From: Leucobacter chromiireducens
GTDB lineage: Bacteria > Actinomycetota > Actinomycetes > Actinomycetales > Microbacteriaceae
Direction of reading: 5' to 3'
Length of the DNA: 64,000 nt
Assembly: GCF_003917135.1 (NCBI RefSeq)
Contig: NZ_RPDI01000004.1
Location: forward strand, 1-64,000
A program made the translations under genes and the position numbers. Below the pieces are notes generated by a model. The model was not told the origin of the DNA. It saw nothing but the letters and a program-made list of their open reading frames with translations, and did not search any database. Of this stretch, positions 11,369 to 20,550 are shown one piece after another. Numbering within the stretch: the stretch's first letter is position 1; each line of letters begins with the position of its first letter.

Positions 11369-11845
11369 ATGTCGTCTGTCATTGAAGATCGCCTGAGCGA
11401 ACTCGGATTCGAGATCCCCGAGGTGGCCGCAGCGGTCGCCGCATATGTCCCCGCGCTGCGCGACGGGAACTACGTCTACACGGCCGGCCAGCTGCCGTTC
11501 GTGAACGGTGCACTGCCCGAGACCGGCAAGGTGGGCGTCGGCGAGGGGCTGGTGTCCCCCGAGCGCGCTGAGGAGCTCGCGCAGCTGTGTGCGCTCAACG
11601 CGCTCGCCGCGGTGCGCGGCGTGGTCGGCTCGCTCGACCGGATCTCGCAGGTGGTGAAGGTCACGGCGTTTGTCGCCTCGGATCCCGCGTTCACCGGGCA
11701 GCCGGCCGTCGCGAACGGTGCCTCTGTGTTCCTCGGCCGCGTGTTTGGTGACCTGGGCATTCACGTGCGCTCCGCCGTCGGCGTCGCCGTGCTGCCGCTC
11801 GACGCCCCAGTGGAGATCGAGTTCGTCTTCAAGATCGAGGACTAG
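11369..11845 (+). CDS. RidA (YjgF/UK114) family protein
   Basis: RidA-type proteins hydrolyse reactive enamine or imine intermediates, though this subgroup is little studied. The 158-residue sequence has the family core (AYVPALRDGNYVYTAGQLPF, then SLDRISQVVKVTAFV and the C-terminal RSAVGVAVLPLDAPVEIEFVF). It is longer than the classical enzyme of about 130 residues and belongs to the subgroup that begins with a longer helix. It is the second gene of a small operon with the DUF4177-like gene. Confidence 0.88.
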   Translation: MSSVIEDRLSELGFEIPEVAAAVAAYVPALRDGNYVYTAGQLPFVNGALPETGKVGVGEGLVSPERAEELAQLCALNALAAVRGVVGSLDRISQVVKVTAFVASDPAFTGQPAVANGASVFLGRVFGDLGIHVRSAVGVAVLPLDAPVEIEFVFKIED

Positions 11846-11914
11846 TTCGACGGGGGCGCGCCATGAGCTCTGCGCGCTGCGCCTGAGCCCTGCGCCCGCG
11901 CCCCCAAATCACAC

Positions 11915-11974
11915 GGAGAAATCAGAAATCTCGGGGCCGATCACTGGATCGGCCCCGAGATTTCTGATTTCTCC
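11915..11974. terminator. perfect 28-bp stem between ridA-like gene and acs
   Basis: Two 28-base arms (11915-11942 and 11947-11974) pair without mismatch around the loop ACTG. The element lies between converging genes and probably stops transcription in both directions. Confidence 0.8.
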
Positions 11975-12015
11975 GCTTGAAGTGGTGCCCGGGCCACAGC
12001 CCGGGCACCCGCGCG

Positions 12016-14007
12016 CTACTTCGCGCCGCGCTCGGAGCGCACGCGCGCCGAGATCGTCTGCATCACAGCCGTGTCGGCGAGCGTCGTGGTATCGCCCACC
12101 TCGCGGCCTTCTGCCGCGTCCTTCAGTAGGCGTCGCATGATCTTGCCGGATCGGGTCTTCGGCAGCTCGTTCACGATGAACACCTGACGCGGCCGCGCGA
12201 TCGCGCCGATCTGAGCGGCAACGTGCTTCTTCAGCTCGACCTCGGCCTCCTCGGGGTCGAGGATCGTCTGCTGCGACTTCAGGATCACGAAGGCCACAAC
12301 GGCCTGCCCGGTCGTCTCGTCGTCCGCACCGACCACCGCCGATTCGGCAACCGCGTGGTGCTCGACGAGCGCCGACTCGATCTCCGCGGTCGACAGCCGG
12401 TGCCCGGACACGTTCATGACATCGTCAACGCGGCCGAGCAGCCAGATGTCGCCGTCCTCGTCGAGGCGAGCGCCGTCGCCGGCGAAGTACTGATTGTCGA
12501 ACTTCGACCAGTACGTGTCGACGAACCGCTGGGGATCGCCCCAGATGCCGCGCACCATTGACGGCCAAGGGCGGCGGATGACCAGTAGTCCACCCTGCCC
12601 GTTCTTGACAGGTTCGCCAGCCTCGTTGAGCACGGCGGCCGAGATTCCGGGGAGCGGGGTTTGCGCGCTACCGGGCTTCAGGCTCGTGATGCCGGGCAGC
12701 GGTGAGATCATCAGTGCACCCGTCTCCGTCTGCCACCAGGTATCGACGATGGGGGCCTTCCCGCCGCCGATGACCTCGTGGTACCAACGCCAGGCTTCGG
12801 GGTTGATCGGTTCGCCGACCGAGCCGAGCAGGCGAATGCTCGAGAGATCGTACTGCTCAGGAACCTGACGGCCCACCTTCATGCAGGCGCGGATGGCGGT
12901 CGGCGCCGTGTAGAAGATCGTCACGCCGTACTTCTGGATGATTGACCACCAGCGACCCCAGTCTGGCGTCTCCGGGGTTCCCTCGTAGATGACCTGCGTC
13001 GCACCATTGGCGAGCGGGCCGTAGACGACGTAGCTGTGGCCGGTGATCCACCCGATGTCGGCGGTGCACCAGTACACGTCGCTCTCCGGCTTGAGGTCGA
13101 ACACGTTCCGGTGCGTGGTGCTCGCCTGCGTGAGGTAGCCGCCCGAGGTATGCAGGATCCCCTTCGGCTTGCCGGTGGTGCCGGACGTGTAGAGGATGAA
13201 CAGGGGGTTCTCTGCTGGGAAGCCCTGTGGGGTGTGCTCACCGTCGAACGCGGTGATCTCCTCATGCCACCACAGGTCGCGGCCAGGCTCCATCACGACC
13301 TCATTGTTGGTGCGCTGCACCACGAGCACCTTCTGCACGGTGCTGCCGCCGCCATGCAGGGCGAGCGCATCGTCAACGGTGGGCTTGAGTGCGGAGGCGC
13401 GGCCCTTGCGGTACCCGCCGTCTGCGGTGATGACGAGTTCGGCTTCCGCGTCGTCGATGCGCGCGCGCAGGCTGTCGGCGCTGAAACCGCCGAACACGAC
13501 AGAGTGGGCCGCGCCGAGGCGCACGATGGCGAGCATCGCAATGATCGTCTCGGGAATCATTGGCATGTAGATGGCGACGCGATCACCGGCCTGCACACCG
13601 AGGCTCGTGAGCATGTTTGCCGCGCGCTTCACCTCGTTGGTGAGCTCTGCGTAACTGAGGCTTCGGGTGTCGCCCGGTTCGCCCTCGAAGTGGATCGCGA
13701 TCCGATCGCCGAGACCGGCCGCGACGTGACGATCGAGGCAGTTCTCCGCGACGTTGAGCTCGCCATCAGCGAACCACTTCGCGAACGGCGGGTTTGTCCA
13801 GTCGAGGATCTCGGTGAACGGCTTAGTCCAGCGCAGCTGTTCGGCCTGCTCAGCCCAGTACGCCTCGGGATCCTGGGCGGCTCGCCAGTAGACCGAGGAA
13901 TCTGAGAGGTTGGCCTGCGCTGCAAACGCTGGGCTGGGTGGGAACGTTTCGGTCCCATCGGCATTCTGCAGTGGGTGGCTTTCGATAGTGCCGTGCTGAT
14001 CAGTCAT
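12016..14007 (-). CDS. acs: acetyl-CoA synthetase
   Basis: Acs makes acetyl-CoA from acetate, ATP and CoA. The 663-residue protein contains the adenylate motif YTSGTTGKPKGILHT, DTWWQTETGA, the hinge region GRVDDVMNVSGHRLST and the C-terminal PKTRSGKIMRR whose lysine is the usual acetylation switch. ATG 14007 (MTDQHGT) follows an AGGG site; the open frame continues upstream but is out of family and overlaps tadA. Divergent from the Tad locus, the arrangement seen in many actinobacteria. Confidence 0.95.
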   Translation of the reverse strand: MTDQHGTIESHPLQNADGTETFPPSPAFAAQANLSDSSVYWRAAQDPEAYWAEQAEQLRWTKPFTEILDWTNPPFAKWFADGELNVAENCLDRHVAAGLGDRIAIHFEGEPGDTRSLSYAELTNEVKRAANMLTSLGVQAGDRVAIYMPMIPETIIAMLAIVRLGAAHSVVFGGFSADSLRARIDDAEAELVITADGGYRKGRASALKPTVDDALALHGGGSTVQKVLVVQRTNNEVVMEPGRDLWWHEEITAFDGEHTPQGFPAENPLFILYTSGTTGKPKGILHTSGGYLTQASTTHRNVFDLKPESDVYWCTADIGWITGHSYVVYGPLANGATQVIYEGTPETPDWGRWWSIIQKYGVTIFYTAPTAIRACMKVGRQVPEQYDLSSIRLLGSVGEPINPEAWRWYHEVIGGGKAPIVDTWWQTETGALMISPLPGITSLKPGSAQTPLPGISAAVLNEAGEPVKNGQGGLLVIRRPWPSMVRGIWGDPQRFVDTYWSKFDNQYFAGDGARLDEDGDIWLLGRVDDVMNVSGHRLSTAEIESALVEHHAVAESAVVGADDETTGQAVVAFVILKSQQTILDPEEAEVELKKHVAAQIGAIARPRQVFIVNELPKTRSGKIMRRLLKDAAEGREVGDTTTLADTAVMQTISARVRSERGAK

Positions 14008-14200
14008 GGACGCCCTTATCCGTGTCGTGTGTGAAGCCGTCCCGTGCGGTGCACGCACGCAGGGGACGCTGAATGCTTCCTCAGGGTATACCCCCGTGAC
14101 ACCCTCGCCCACACCCGGAAGGAGGGATCCAAAACGGCCGAACAATCCACATTCTGGGGTGCGCCGCCGCGACCGCGCAATTCCAGCGTTGACTGGCAGT

Positions 14201-15358
14201 ATGACCCACTTTCCTCTCGCCAGGCACAGCGGAGAATTCCCGCCGCAGCGTGCTGGTCCGCCGGCCGCTGCGGCCGCGATGCTCGCACGTTCCGTGGCCG
14301 CGGCCGCCTCGATCGCCGGGGCAGCTTCCTCTCGGGCTCCGTGGGTGGAGGAGCCGTTGGGGCCGCGCACGGCCCGGCTCGCGCTCTCGGCGCGGCGGGC
14401 GTTGGGCGGGTTGCTCCCGCTCCTCGACCGACCACGGCTCCGGGATCTCCTGGTGCAGGTGGTGGACGGAGTGGGGACCCTGTGGCTGGACGAGGGGGCC
14501 GGGCCGCGCGCCGTTCCAGGATGGCAGGCGGCGCCGGCAGCCGTGCATCGCCTCGCGATCTCCCTGATTGCAGCGGGCGGGCGCCAACTGGATGAACTCC
14601 GCCCATCCGCCGACGTGCGGCTCGGCGATGGGATCCGGGTGCACGCGGTGATCCCGCCGATCGCGGTTGCGGGTGCCGCAGTCTCCATCCGAGTGCCGAG
14701 GATCGCTCGGCCCGAGTATGCGGAGCTCGTGCGCGGCGGAATCTGCGATGGCGCCACCGATCAGGTCTTGCGTCACGCGGTGCGGCAGCGTCAGAACATC
14801 CTGCTCACCGGGGCGACCGGCAGCGGCAAGACGACGCTGCTCGCGGCGCTGCTCGATCTGGTGGGGCCCGAAGAGCGCATCATCACGATTGAGGATCTCG
14901 CAGAGTTGCGGCTTCAGCACCCTCACGTGGTCTCGCTCGAATCCCGGCCGGAGAGCGCGGAGGGAGTGGGAAGAGTGTCGCTCGCGGCGCTGCTCAGAGA
15001 GGCACTGCGTATGCGCCCGGATCGAATCGTGCTCGGTGAGTGCCGTGGTGCCGAGCTCGCCACGCTCCTCGCCGCACTCAACACCGGGCACGATGGGGGC
15101 GCTGGGACGCTGCACGCGAGCAGCATCGCCGAGGTCCCCGCACGGCTCGAAGCGCTCGGGGCACTCGCCGGGCTGTCCGCCGAGGCGCTGGCGCGACAGG
15201 TTGTCGCGGCGATTGATCTGGTGGTGCATCTCGCGCGGGATCGGGGAGTCCCCCGTGTCGTGGGCGTCGCCCGCCTGGCGATCGGCGCGGGCGGCACGCT
15301 TGCGGTCCGTGGGCTCGACACACGGGGTGAACGGGGGCGCCGTGCGCGAGCGGCGTGA
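14201..15358 (+). CDS. tadA: Tad pilus secretion ATPase TadA/CpaF
   Basis: TadA is the cytoplasmic hexameric ATPase that drives assembly of Flp-type pili. The 385-residue protein has Walker A GATGSGKTTLLAALL, the Asp box ITIEDLAELRL and the Walker B/His box stretch MRPDRIVLGECRG followed by GGAGTLHASS. ATG 14201 is the first start that does not overlap acs; it lacks a clear ribosome binding site, so a later start is possible. It leads the locus tadA, tadB/C-like, DUF4244, TadE-like, which is now split by the mobile element. Confidence 0.9.
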   Translation: MTHFPLARHSGEFPPQRAGPPAAAAAMLARSVAAAASIAGAASSRAPWVEEPLGPRTARLALSARRALGGLLPLLDRPRLRDLLVQVVDGVGTLWLDEGAGPRAVPGWQAAPAAVHRLAISLIAAGGRQLDELRPSADVRLGDGIRVHAVIPPIAVAGAAVSIRVPRIARPEYAELVRGGICDGATDQVLRHAVRQRQNILLTGATGSGKTTLLAALLDLVGPEERIITIEDLAELRLQHPHVVSLESRPESAEGVGRVSLAALLREALRMRPDRIVLGECRGAELATLLAALNTGHDGGAGTLHASSIAEVPARLEALGALAGLSAEALARQVVAAIDLVVHLARDRGVPRVVGVARLAIGAGGTLAVRGLDTRGERGRRARAA

Positions 15359-16322
15359 CCCGGCCGTCGAGACCAGTGTTGTTGCCGCGCTGGGAGCACG
15401 GGCCGCAGCACTGTTGCGCGGGGGTGTCCCCGCGGCGGCGCTGTGGCGCACGCTCGCGGCGGAGGGTCGGAAGACTCGTGGCGATCCGTCTGGCAGCGTG
15501 CTGGGCCCGCGTACTCGCGGCCCAGCGATCGCGGCGGGCGTCGCCGTCGCAGCCGCAGACATCGCGCGCGCCGTGGACGACGGCACGGGAGTCGCCGCGG
15601 CACTCGCTGCTCGGCCGCGCGCCCCGTGGCGCGTGCTCGCGGCTGCCTGGCTGCTCAGCGAACGCAGCGGGGCACCTCTGGCGCCCGTGCTGGAGCGCGT
15701 CGCCGAAGCCTGCCGCGAGCTCGCGAAGATTGCGGAGCGGCGCGCCGTGCTGCACGCCGGGCCGCGCGCCACCGTGCGCCTGGTGCTCGCGCTCCCGGCC
15801 CTCGCGAGTGGAATGGGTGCACTGCTCGGGTTCAACCCGATCGCCGTGCTGATGAGCGGGCCGGGCATCGGGCTCCTCATCGTGGGGATCGCGCTCATGT
15901 GCACCGGCGTGATGTGGACCCGTGCGCTTCAGCGCCGCGCCGAGCGCGATGACGCGGTGACCGGGCTCGAGTGCGAGCTGCTGTGGGTCGCACTCGGAGG
16001 AGGTACTGCGCCCGCGCTCGCGCGGCTGCGCACCGCCGACGCGGTCGACGAGGTCGGAGCGGAGTGGATCCCGCTTGATCGGTTCTGCCGGGACGAACTG
16101 CTCGACACCGTTGTCGCGAGCGCCGAAGACACCGGAGCGGCGCTCGGACCATTGCTGCTCACGGAGGGTCGCGCGGCACGCGAGCGCGCCGCCGCGGAGC
16201 TCGAACGGGGCGCCGAGCGATTTGGGGTGCAGATCCTGCTTCCCCTCGGGCTCTGCGTGCTCCCTGCGTTCATTGCGATCGGTGTGGCACCGGTGATTCT
16301 CGCGATGCTCGCTGGCGTGTAG
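15342..16322 (+). CDS. TadB/TadC-like type II secretion F-domain membrane protein
   Basis: Tad inner-membrane platform proteins recruit the ATPase and pilin. This frame gives 326 residues with hydrophobic segments near LVLALPALASGMGALLG, GPGIGLLIVGIALMCTGVM and, at the C-terminus, ILLPLGLCVLPAFIAIGVAP, typical of the GspF-like fold. GTG 15342 has a G-rich stretch eight bases upstream and overlaps the end of tadA by 17 bases; GTG 15327 is an alternative. Only one such gene is present here, where many loci have separate tadB and tadC. Confidence 0.8.
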   Translation: MRERRDPAVETSVVAALGARAAALLRGGVPAAALWRTLAAEGRKTRGDPSGSVLGPRTRGPAIAAGVAVAAADIARAVDDGTGVAAALAARPRAPWRVLAAAWLLSERSGAPLAPVLERVAEACRELAKIAERRAVLHAGPRATVRLVLALPALASGMGALLGFNPIAVLMSGPGIGLLIVGIALMCTGVMWTRALQRRAERDDAVTGLECELLWVALGGGTAPALARLRTADAVDEVGAEWIPLDRFCRDELLDTVVASAEDTGAALGPLLLTEGRAARERAAAELERGAERFGVQILLPLGLCVLPAFIAIGVAPVILAMLAGV

Positions 16323-16493
16323 CCGGCGCGAGGAGACGCTCGCGGGAGGGAGCTCTCTCGTCCACAGCTTGCGCGCTCGCCGCAGTGCGAGGCACTTCTC
16401 CACACCTGGCGCACTCGAGCACTCCTGCTGCGCCGCATCCCGCAAGCTTGTCGAACCGGCACCCGCCGGGCCGTGCGAGAGAGAGGACGACCC

Positions 16494-16934
16494 ATGAACC
16501 CCAGACTTCACCTGGTCCCCACCCCTGCCACCGGCGGCGCGGAACGGGAAGCTCCCGCGCACCGTGGCAGCGTTGCGCACGTCTCCCCGAGAGGCGTCGC
16601 CACCCCTGGCGCGCGCGCACGGAGCGCACACCCGGCGTACGCGGCGGCGCGCCAGCAGCCTGCGCGGGGCAGCCATCCGGTTCGTGGCGCACGGAGCGGG
16701 CTGCGCGTGCTCCCCGACGAGCCAGACCGCGTGGCCACCGCGCCCGCTGCGGACATCGCCCAGGAGCGAGTCGAGCGACGCGCGGTGACTGGCAGCCCGG
16801 GGCGAGTCAGCGCCGGAGCTCCAGCCAGGAGGGGAGGACACCTCCTGCGCACGGTGCGGCGGTTCGGGAACGAAGAGCGCGGGGCGGTCACGGCGGAATA
16901 TGCGATTGTCCTCCTCGCCGTTGTTGAGCGCTAA
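16494..16934 (+). pseudogene. DUF4244 pilus gene, 5' part, cut by element insertion
   Basis: The end of this frame, RRFGNEERGAVTAEYAIV then LLAVVER, is the start of a DUF4244 protein, a small single-helix component of actinobacterial Tad loci. After base 16920 the sequence belongs to the inserted element and a stop follows at 16932. The missing half (AVAFAGLLVAIM and onward) lies at 49361-49465. ATG 16494 has a good GAGAGAGGA site but gives an unusually long, Ala/Arg-rich N-terminus; GTG 16854 would give a product of normal family size. Confidence 0.85.
16917..16920 (+). other. attL core (GCCG)
   Basis: This is the left crossover site. Replacing everything from here to the matching GCCG at 49361-49364 rejoins codons ATT GTC CTC CTC GCC GCG GTG GCC TTC, which restores the DUF4244 reading frame exactly. 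The central CC is the likely crossover dinucleotide. Confidence 0.8.
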
Positions 16935-17219
16935 AAGCATATTCGAAATCTGGGCAGCAAGCGCTGCGATTTGACATGATTCAAAATGGCGACTAGGCTC
17001 ATGAACAAGTCAGATGATGAGCCCAGCGAAAGCCGGGTGAATCGGCCGGAGCTCCCTCCCAAGCCGGATGACGATTCAGGGCACGCGCGGGAGAGAGCGT
17101 GCCGGCGGCAGCGATGCCGCCCGGTCGGTGCCACGGAGCCGGCTGCATAAGATCGCCGCAGACAATGGTTGTCGGGCTGGGCGCCGATAGGCCTGGTAGC
17201 GATCTCGTCCTAGCGGGAC
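16921..17219 (+). promoter_or_regulatory. left-end leader region with sigma-70-like promoter
   Basis: No convincing gene lies in the bases between attL and 17245. TTGACA (16971-16976), a 17-base spacer and TAGGCT (16994-16999) make a good promoter reading into the element, towards the excisionase-like and primase genes. A roughly 240-base untranslated leader would follow. Confidence 0.55.
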
Positions 17220-17242
17220 GGGGTCTACTACTAGGAGACCCC
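17220..17242 (+). promoter_or_regulatory. hairpin covering the ribosome binding site of the excisionase-like gene
   Basis: GGGGTCT (17220-17226) pairs with AGACCCC (17236-17242), closing a nine-base loop. The AGGAG ribosome binding site (17233-17237) is partly in the loop and partly in the stem, three bases before the ATG region. Folding would limit translation. Confidence 0.45.
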
Positions 17243-17244
17243 AA

Positions 17245-17592
17245 ATGTCGTCCACGGCAAGGACCACCCGACCGAACCTCGACACCCCGCAGTACCTCTC
17301 CCTCTACGAAGCGGAAGCGGCCGGCTACGGCGCGTACTCGACCCTCCGCAGCTGGATCGCCGCGGGCAGGCTCCCAGCCGTCCGCACCGGCCGGAGGATC
17401 AAGATCCGACTGGAGGACCTGGAAGCCTTCGCGAGCCCGGCAGTCGTCCACCACAGCGAGGCAAAGCCTGCACCCGAGACCGAGCTCAACTTCGCGATCG
17501 CACGCATCGTCGCGAACGCGCCGCGGCTGACCGAGCGCCAGCGCGAGCAGCTCGCCTCGATCCTCGGCGGGAACGAGGCAGCCCATGCCTGA
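17245..17592 (+). CDS. excisionase-like helix-turn-helix protein
   Basis: The 115-residue protein has a MerR/Xis-type helix-turn-helix (residues 17-62: YLSLYEAEAAGYGAYSTLRS, then AAGRLPAVRTGRRIKIRLED), in the style of excisionase-family DNA-binding proteins. It is the first gene inside the left end and overlaps the primase gene by eight bases. It may direct excision with the integrase 30 kb away, or regulate the replication genes beside it; the sequence cannot decide between these. Confidence 0.7.
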   Translation: MSSTARTTRPNLDTPQYLSLYEAEAAGYGAYSTLRSWIAAGRLPAVRTGRRIKIRLEDLEAFASPAVVHHSEAKPAPETELNFAIARIVANAPRLTERQREQLASILGGNEAAHA

Positions 17593-20044
17593 GACGACCC
17601 CGCAGCGTGCACCCGAGACGGGCGGTCCGCCCGAAAGAGAAAGCCGCCCCACGGCTAATGGGGCGGCAGAGTTCGGTGCTGAAGCTTTGAACTACTCCCA
17701 GCCTAACGCTAATGAGAACGATTCGCAACACGAGAAGCGAGCCTCATCAGGGACTGCCTTCGGTAAGAAGCCCGTCACCTCTCCGCAGAAGAAGCTGAGC
17801 TCCGCAGTGCCCGCCTTCGAGCGCAAGGTGCTCACGGACCAGCCCGTCACGCGCTACAGCGCCATGGCGACCGCAGCCGAGATCGAGGCGGATGTCGAGC
17901 AGCGCGCTGCCCAGACGTGGCAGCAGGGCGACTTCGGCTTCGCGAGCCCCGCTGATAGGGCGCAGGAGTTGAAGCGACTCAAGAAGAAGGCCGTCGACGC
18001 TCACAACACGGGCGCACCGCCGAGCCAGGGCAAGCTCGCCCTGCAGCCGCAGGGAGGCCCGGTGCCCGAGCTGCGCTACTTCGAGGTGACGCAGAAGATG
18101 CTCGACCAGGGCCGCTTCATCATGCAGCGAGGGTCGAAGGTCGTCCCTGGTGGCACCGAGTGGCCTGTCCTCCCAGGGAGCTGGTCGGCAGAGGTGCGCA
18201 TCGCGTGGGCGACCGCGAGCTTTCTGGCTGGATTCGTCCCCGAGGAGTACGAGAGCAAGGCGCTGGCCGGCGCGAAGCTGATCGAGCGCACCAAGGAAGC
18301 GCTCATGACGCGCATGTTCGTGCCGGACGACACGACGAAGAAGATGATCGTCGAATACGTCGATGGCGCACCGCCGAAGGGCCGTCTCGTGCCCGGCCAG
18401 ATCGTCGAGCTCATGTACAGGTTCGCGCGGATCAAGCGCATCGCGCTCGCTGGGCTGAGCGCGGACGAGGACGAGGACCTGCTCGCGGTGTACGTCGAGG
18501 AGGGCGCCGACGCAGGCATCTACGTCGAGGACATGTCGGCCTTGGCCAACCTCGCCCACGAGATCTCTCCTGACCTGAGCCAGCAGGGCATGAGCAAGCT
18601 GCTCGGTTCCGGGAAGTCGCGCGGCATCGTCTGGAATGCGGCAGGCGGCAAGCACCGCGTGGAGCGCACTCTGGACCGTGGCCGCTCGGTGGCGTGCGCG
18701 AACGGAGTCTTCGACACCGTGACGAAGACTCTGCGTGACTTCGACCCTGAGCGCGACGTGCTGATGTCGAAGCTCTCGACGAACTGCCCGCTGAGCAAGC
18801 CCGAGGAACCGGTTCGGATGCTGTCTGATGGCACCGTATGGACGTTCGACGAATGGCTGCTGGACGTCTTCCACCCTGAGCTGCCCGATGCGCAAGAGGT
18901 GGTGGCCTTCATCTGGCAGGTCATCGCCGCGGTGCTGCGTCCTGGGCTGCCGCTCGGTCGGGCCGTCTTCTTCTACTCGGAGAGCGGAAACAGCGGGAAA
19001 GGCACTCTTCTCGAGCTCATGATGAACCTCATCGGCGAGGGGTCGAACGGATACACGTCGATACCGTTGGACGAGTGGGGCGGCGATGGCAATGACTTCA
19101 AGCTCGAGCCGCTGCTGCGCGCGAACGCGGTGCTGGTCGACGAGAACGACGTCGGCGAGTACCTGCCGAAGCTCGGCCGCCTGAAGAACGCCATCACGGG
19201 CGATCGCCTCGCGATCAACAGGAAGCACAAGCCTGTCGTGACGGTTCGCTTCCAGGGGTCGATCGTGCAGTGCATGAACGGCATCGCGAAGACCAGGGAC
19301 AAGACCGATTCGCTCTATCGGCGATTCATCTGGTTGCTGTTCCCCAAGAACTTCGAGGGCAAGGAGTTCAAGGAGATCAAGCAGCTCTTTCTCAAAGATC
19401 CCGAGGTGCTGAGCTACGTCGTGTGGCACGCGCTGCACACGCCCTTCGGCGGAGCGCCCGACTCGCCCGAGTTCGACGTGCCGATGAGCTGTCGCACGCT
19501 CCTCGAGGAGGTCAAGGTCGACAATGACACGGTGCGGCAGTTCTGGGAGGAATACGCCGACAAGTTCGTGTGGGACGTGCTGCCGAACAGCTTCCTGTAC
19601 GGCGCTTTCAAGGGCAGTGAGTACTACGGCCAGACCAATCTCGGCTCCCGCGAGTTCTCGAAGAGGCTGAAGGGCATCGTCCAGGAAGAGGCGAAGCGCG
19701 GCGGCCACTGGGATGCGCCGAAGGACCCGGTTTGGGTCGGCAATCGCATGGACGATCCCGAGCCCTTGATCCGGACCCTCGACTTGACAGCGTGGATGAA
19801 CACCGGTGCCCGTGGGAGCAACGATTGGCGCAAGGTCTGCTCACCAGTGCCGCCGGCCACCGCGCGAGGCCTCGTGAGGATCGTGCCCCGCACTGCTTGT
19901 ACCGCCGGCACTCCTGGCGACGAGGAGGACGTGGCCCCGGTTCGCGAGGCGAGCGTCGACGACCTCGAAGCTCTGGCTGCCAGGGGCTTCAACATCGTCG
20001 ACTCGACGGACGACGCTGCGGACGCAGCAGCAGAGAGGAGCTGA
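17585..20044 (+). CDS. P4-type primase-helicase (D5/SF3 family)
   Basis: Proteins of this family unwind and prime at a plasmid or phage origin. The 819 residues have a polar N-terminus, a D5-like middle and an SF3 helicase core: Walker A ESGNSGKGTLLELM near residue 467, Walker B AVLVDENDVG near 515 and motif C-like GSIVQCMNG near 560. Residues about 645-680 (VRQFWEEYADKFVWDVLPNS then FLYGAFKG) are echoed in the gene at 20547. ATG 17585 overlaps the previous gene. The primase/helicase suggests that the excised element replicates. I do not see a clear N-terminal primase zinc finger. Confidence 0.85.
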   Translation: MPETTPQRAPETGGPPERESRPTANGAAEFGAEALNYSQPNANENDSQHEKRASSGTAFGKKPVTSPQKKLSSAVPAFERKVLTDQPVTRYSAMATAAEIEADVEQRAAQTWQQGDFGFASPADRAQELKRLKKKAVDAHNTGAPPSQGKLALQPQGGPVPELRYFEVTQKMLDQGRFIMQRGSKVVPGGTEWPVLPGSWSAEVRIAWATASFLAGFVPEEYESKALAGAKLIERTKEALMTRMFVPDDTTKKMIVEYVDGAPPKGRLVPGQIVELMYRFARIKRIALAGLSADEDEDLLAVYVEEGADAGIYVEDMSALANLAHEISPDLSQQGMSKLLGSGKSRGIVWNAAGGKHRVERTLDRGRSVACANGVFDTVTKTLRDFDPERDVLMSKLSTNCPLSKPEEPVRMLSDGTVWTFDEWLLDVFHPELPDAQEVVAFIWQVIAAVLRPGLPLGRAVFFYSESGNSGKGTLLELMMNLIGEGSNGYTSIPLDEWGGDGNDFKLEPLLRANAVLVDENDVGEYLPKLGRLKNAITGDRLAINRKHKPVVTVRFQGSIVQCMNGIAKTRDKTDSLYRRFIWLLFPKNFEGKEFKEIKQLFLKDPEVLSYVVWHALHTPFGGAPDSPEFDVPMSCRTLLEEVKVDNDTVRQFWEEYADKFVWDVLPNSFLYGAFKGSEYYGQTNLGSREFSKRLKGIVQEEAKRGGHWDAPKDPVWVGNRMDDPEPLIRTLDLTAWMNTGARGSNDWRKVCSPVPPATARGLVRIVPRTACTAGTPGDEEDVAPVREASVDDLEALAARGFNIVDSTDDAADAAAERS

Positions 20045-20046
20045 CC

Positions 20047-20550
20047 ATGGCGAAGAACGTGAGCACCCGTGTGGCTAACGCGAGGGCTGCAGCGGAGAAG
20101 GCGAAGCGCGAGCTCGCAGCGATCGAGCGCGAAGAGCGCGAAGCCCTGCTGGCCGAGAAGCGTGCTGCCAAGGCCCTGCAGGCCCGCAGCGGACTGGCGG
20201 AGGAGGTCTACGCGATCCTCGGCATCGAGCCCGAGCCGCCCCGCGCGCAGACCCGCGTGGTCAAGAAGGACGGCGCGGGCATCGAGCAGACCGTGCAGGT
20301 CGACCGAGATCCTCGCGAGAAGCTGCGCGCCGAGTGGGCGCTGGAGGCGCTGCACCTGATGAGCGAGCAGATCGGCGAGAAGGGCATGGAGTTCGTCCAC
20401 GCGACGATCGAGCGCAGGCGCCGGAGCGCCCGCGACGCCGACGACGCGGCCCGTGCAGCGAAGGCTCGGGCTGCTGCGCCTGTCGCAGCACCGGCACACG
20501 ACGGCGTGCCCGATCCCCATGACGATGCGCGATGGAGCGCCGAGTCATGA
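20047..20550 (+). CDS. unknown protein, coiled-coil N-terminus
   Basis: I do not recognise this 167-residue protein. Its first 55 residues are Ala/Glu/Lys/Arg-rich and should form a coiled coil (ARAAAEKAKRELAAIEREER); a middle part contains AEEVYAILGIEPEP and an Arg-rich helix near residue 125. The ATG at 20047 lies two bases after the primase stop with GAGGAG upstream, and its stop overlaps the next start (ATGA), so it belongs to the replication operon. Confidence 0.7.
   Translation: MAKNVSTRVANARAAAEKAKRELAAIEREEREALLAEKRAAKALQARSGLAEEVYAILGIEPEPPRAQTRVVKKDGAGIEQTVQVDRDPREKLRAEWALEALHLMSEQIGEKGMEFVHATIERRRRSARDADDAARAAKARAAAPVAAPAHDGVPDPHDDARWSAES

Noticed and set aside
14007-14200. An N-terminal extension of TadA starting at 14006
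   Set aside because: It would overlap the acs start region, is rich in Pro/Arg without family similarity, and the ATG at 14201 gives a normal length.
17001-17150. A 49-codon frame just after the left-end promoter
   Set aside because: The ATG lies two bases after the -10 box, so it would precede the expected transcription start, and the product is low-complexity with no ribosome site.
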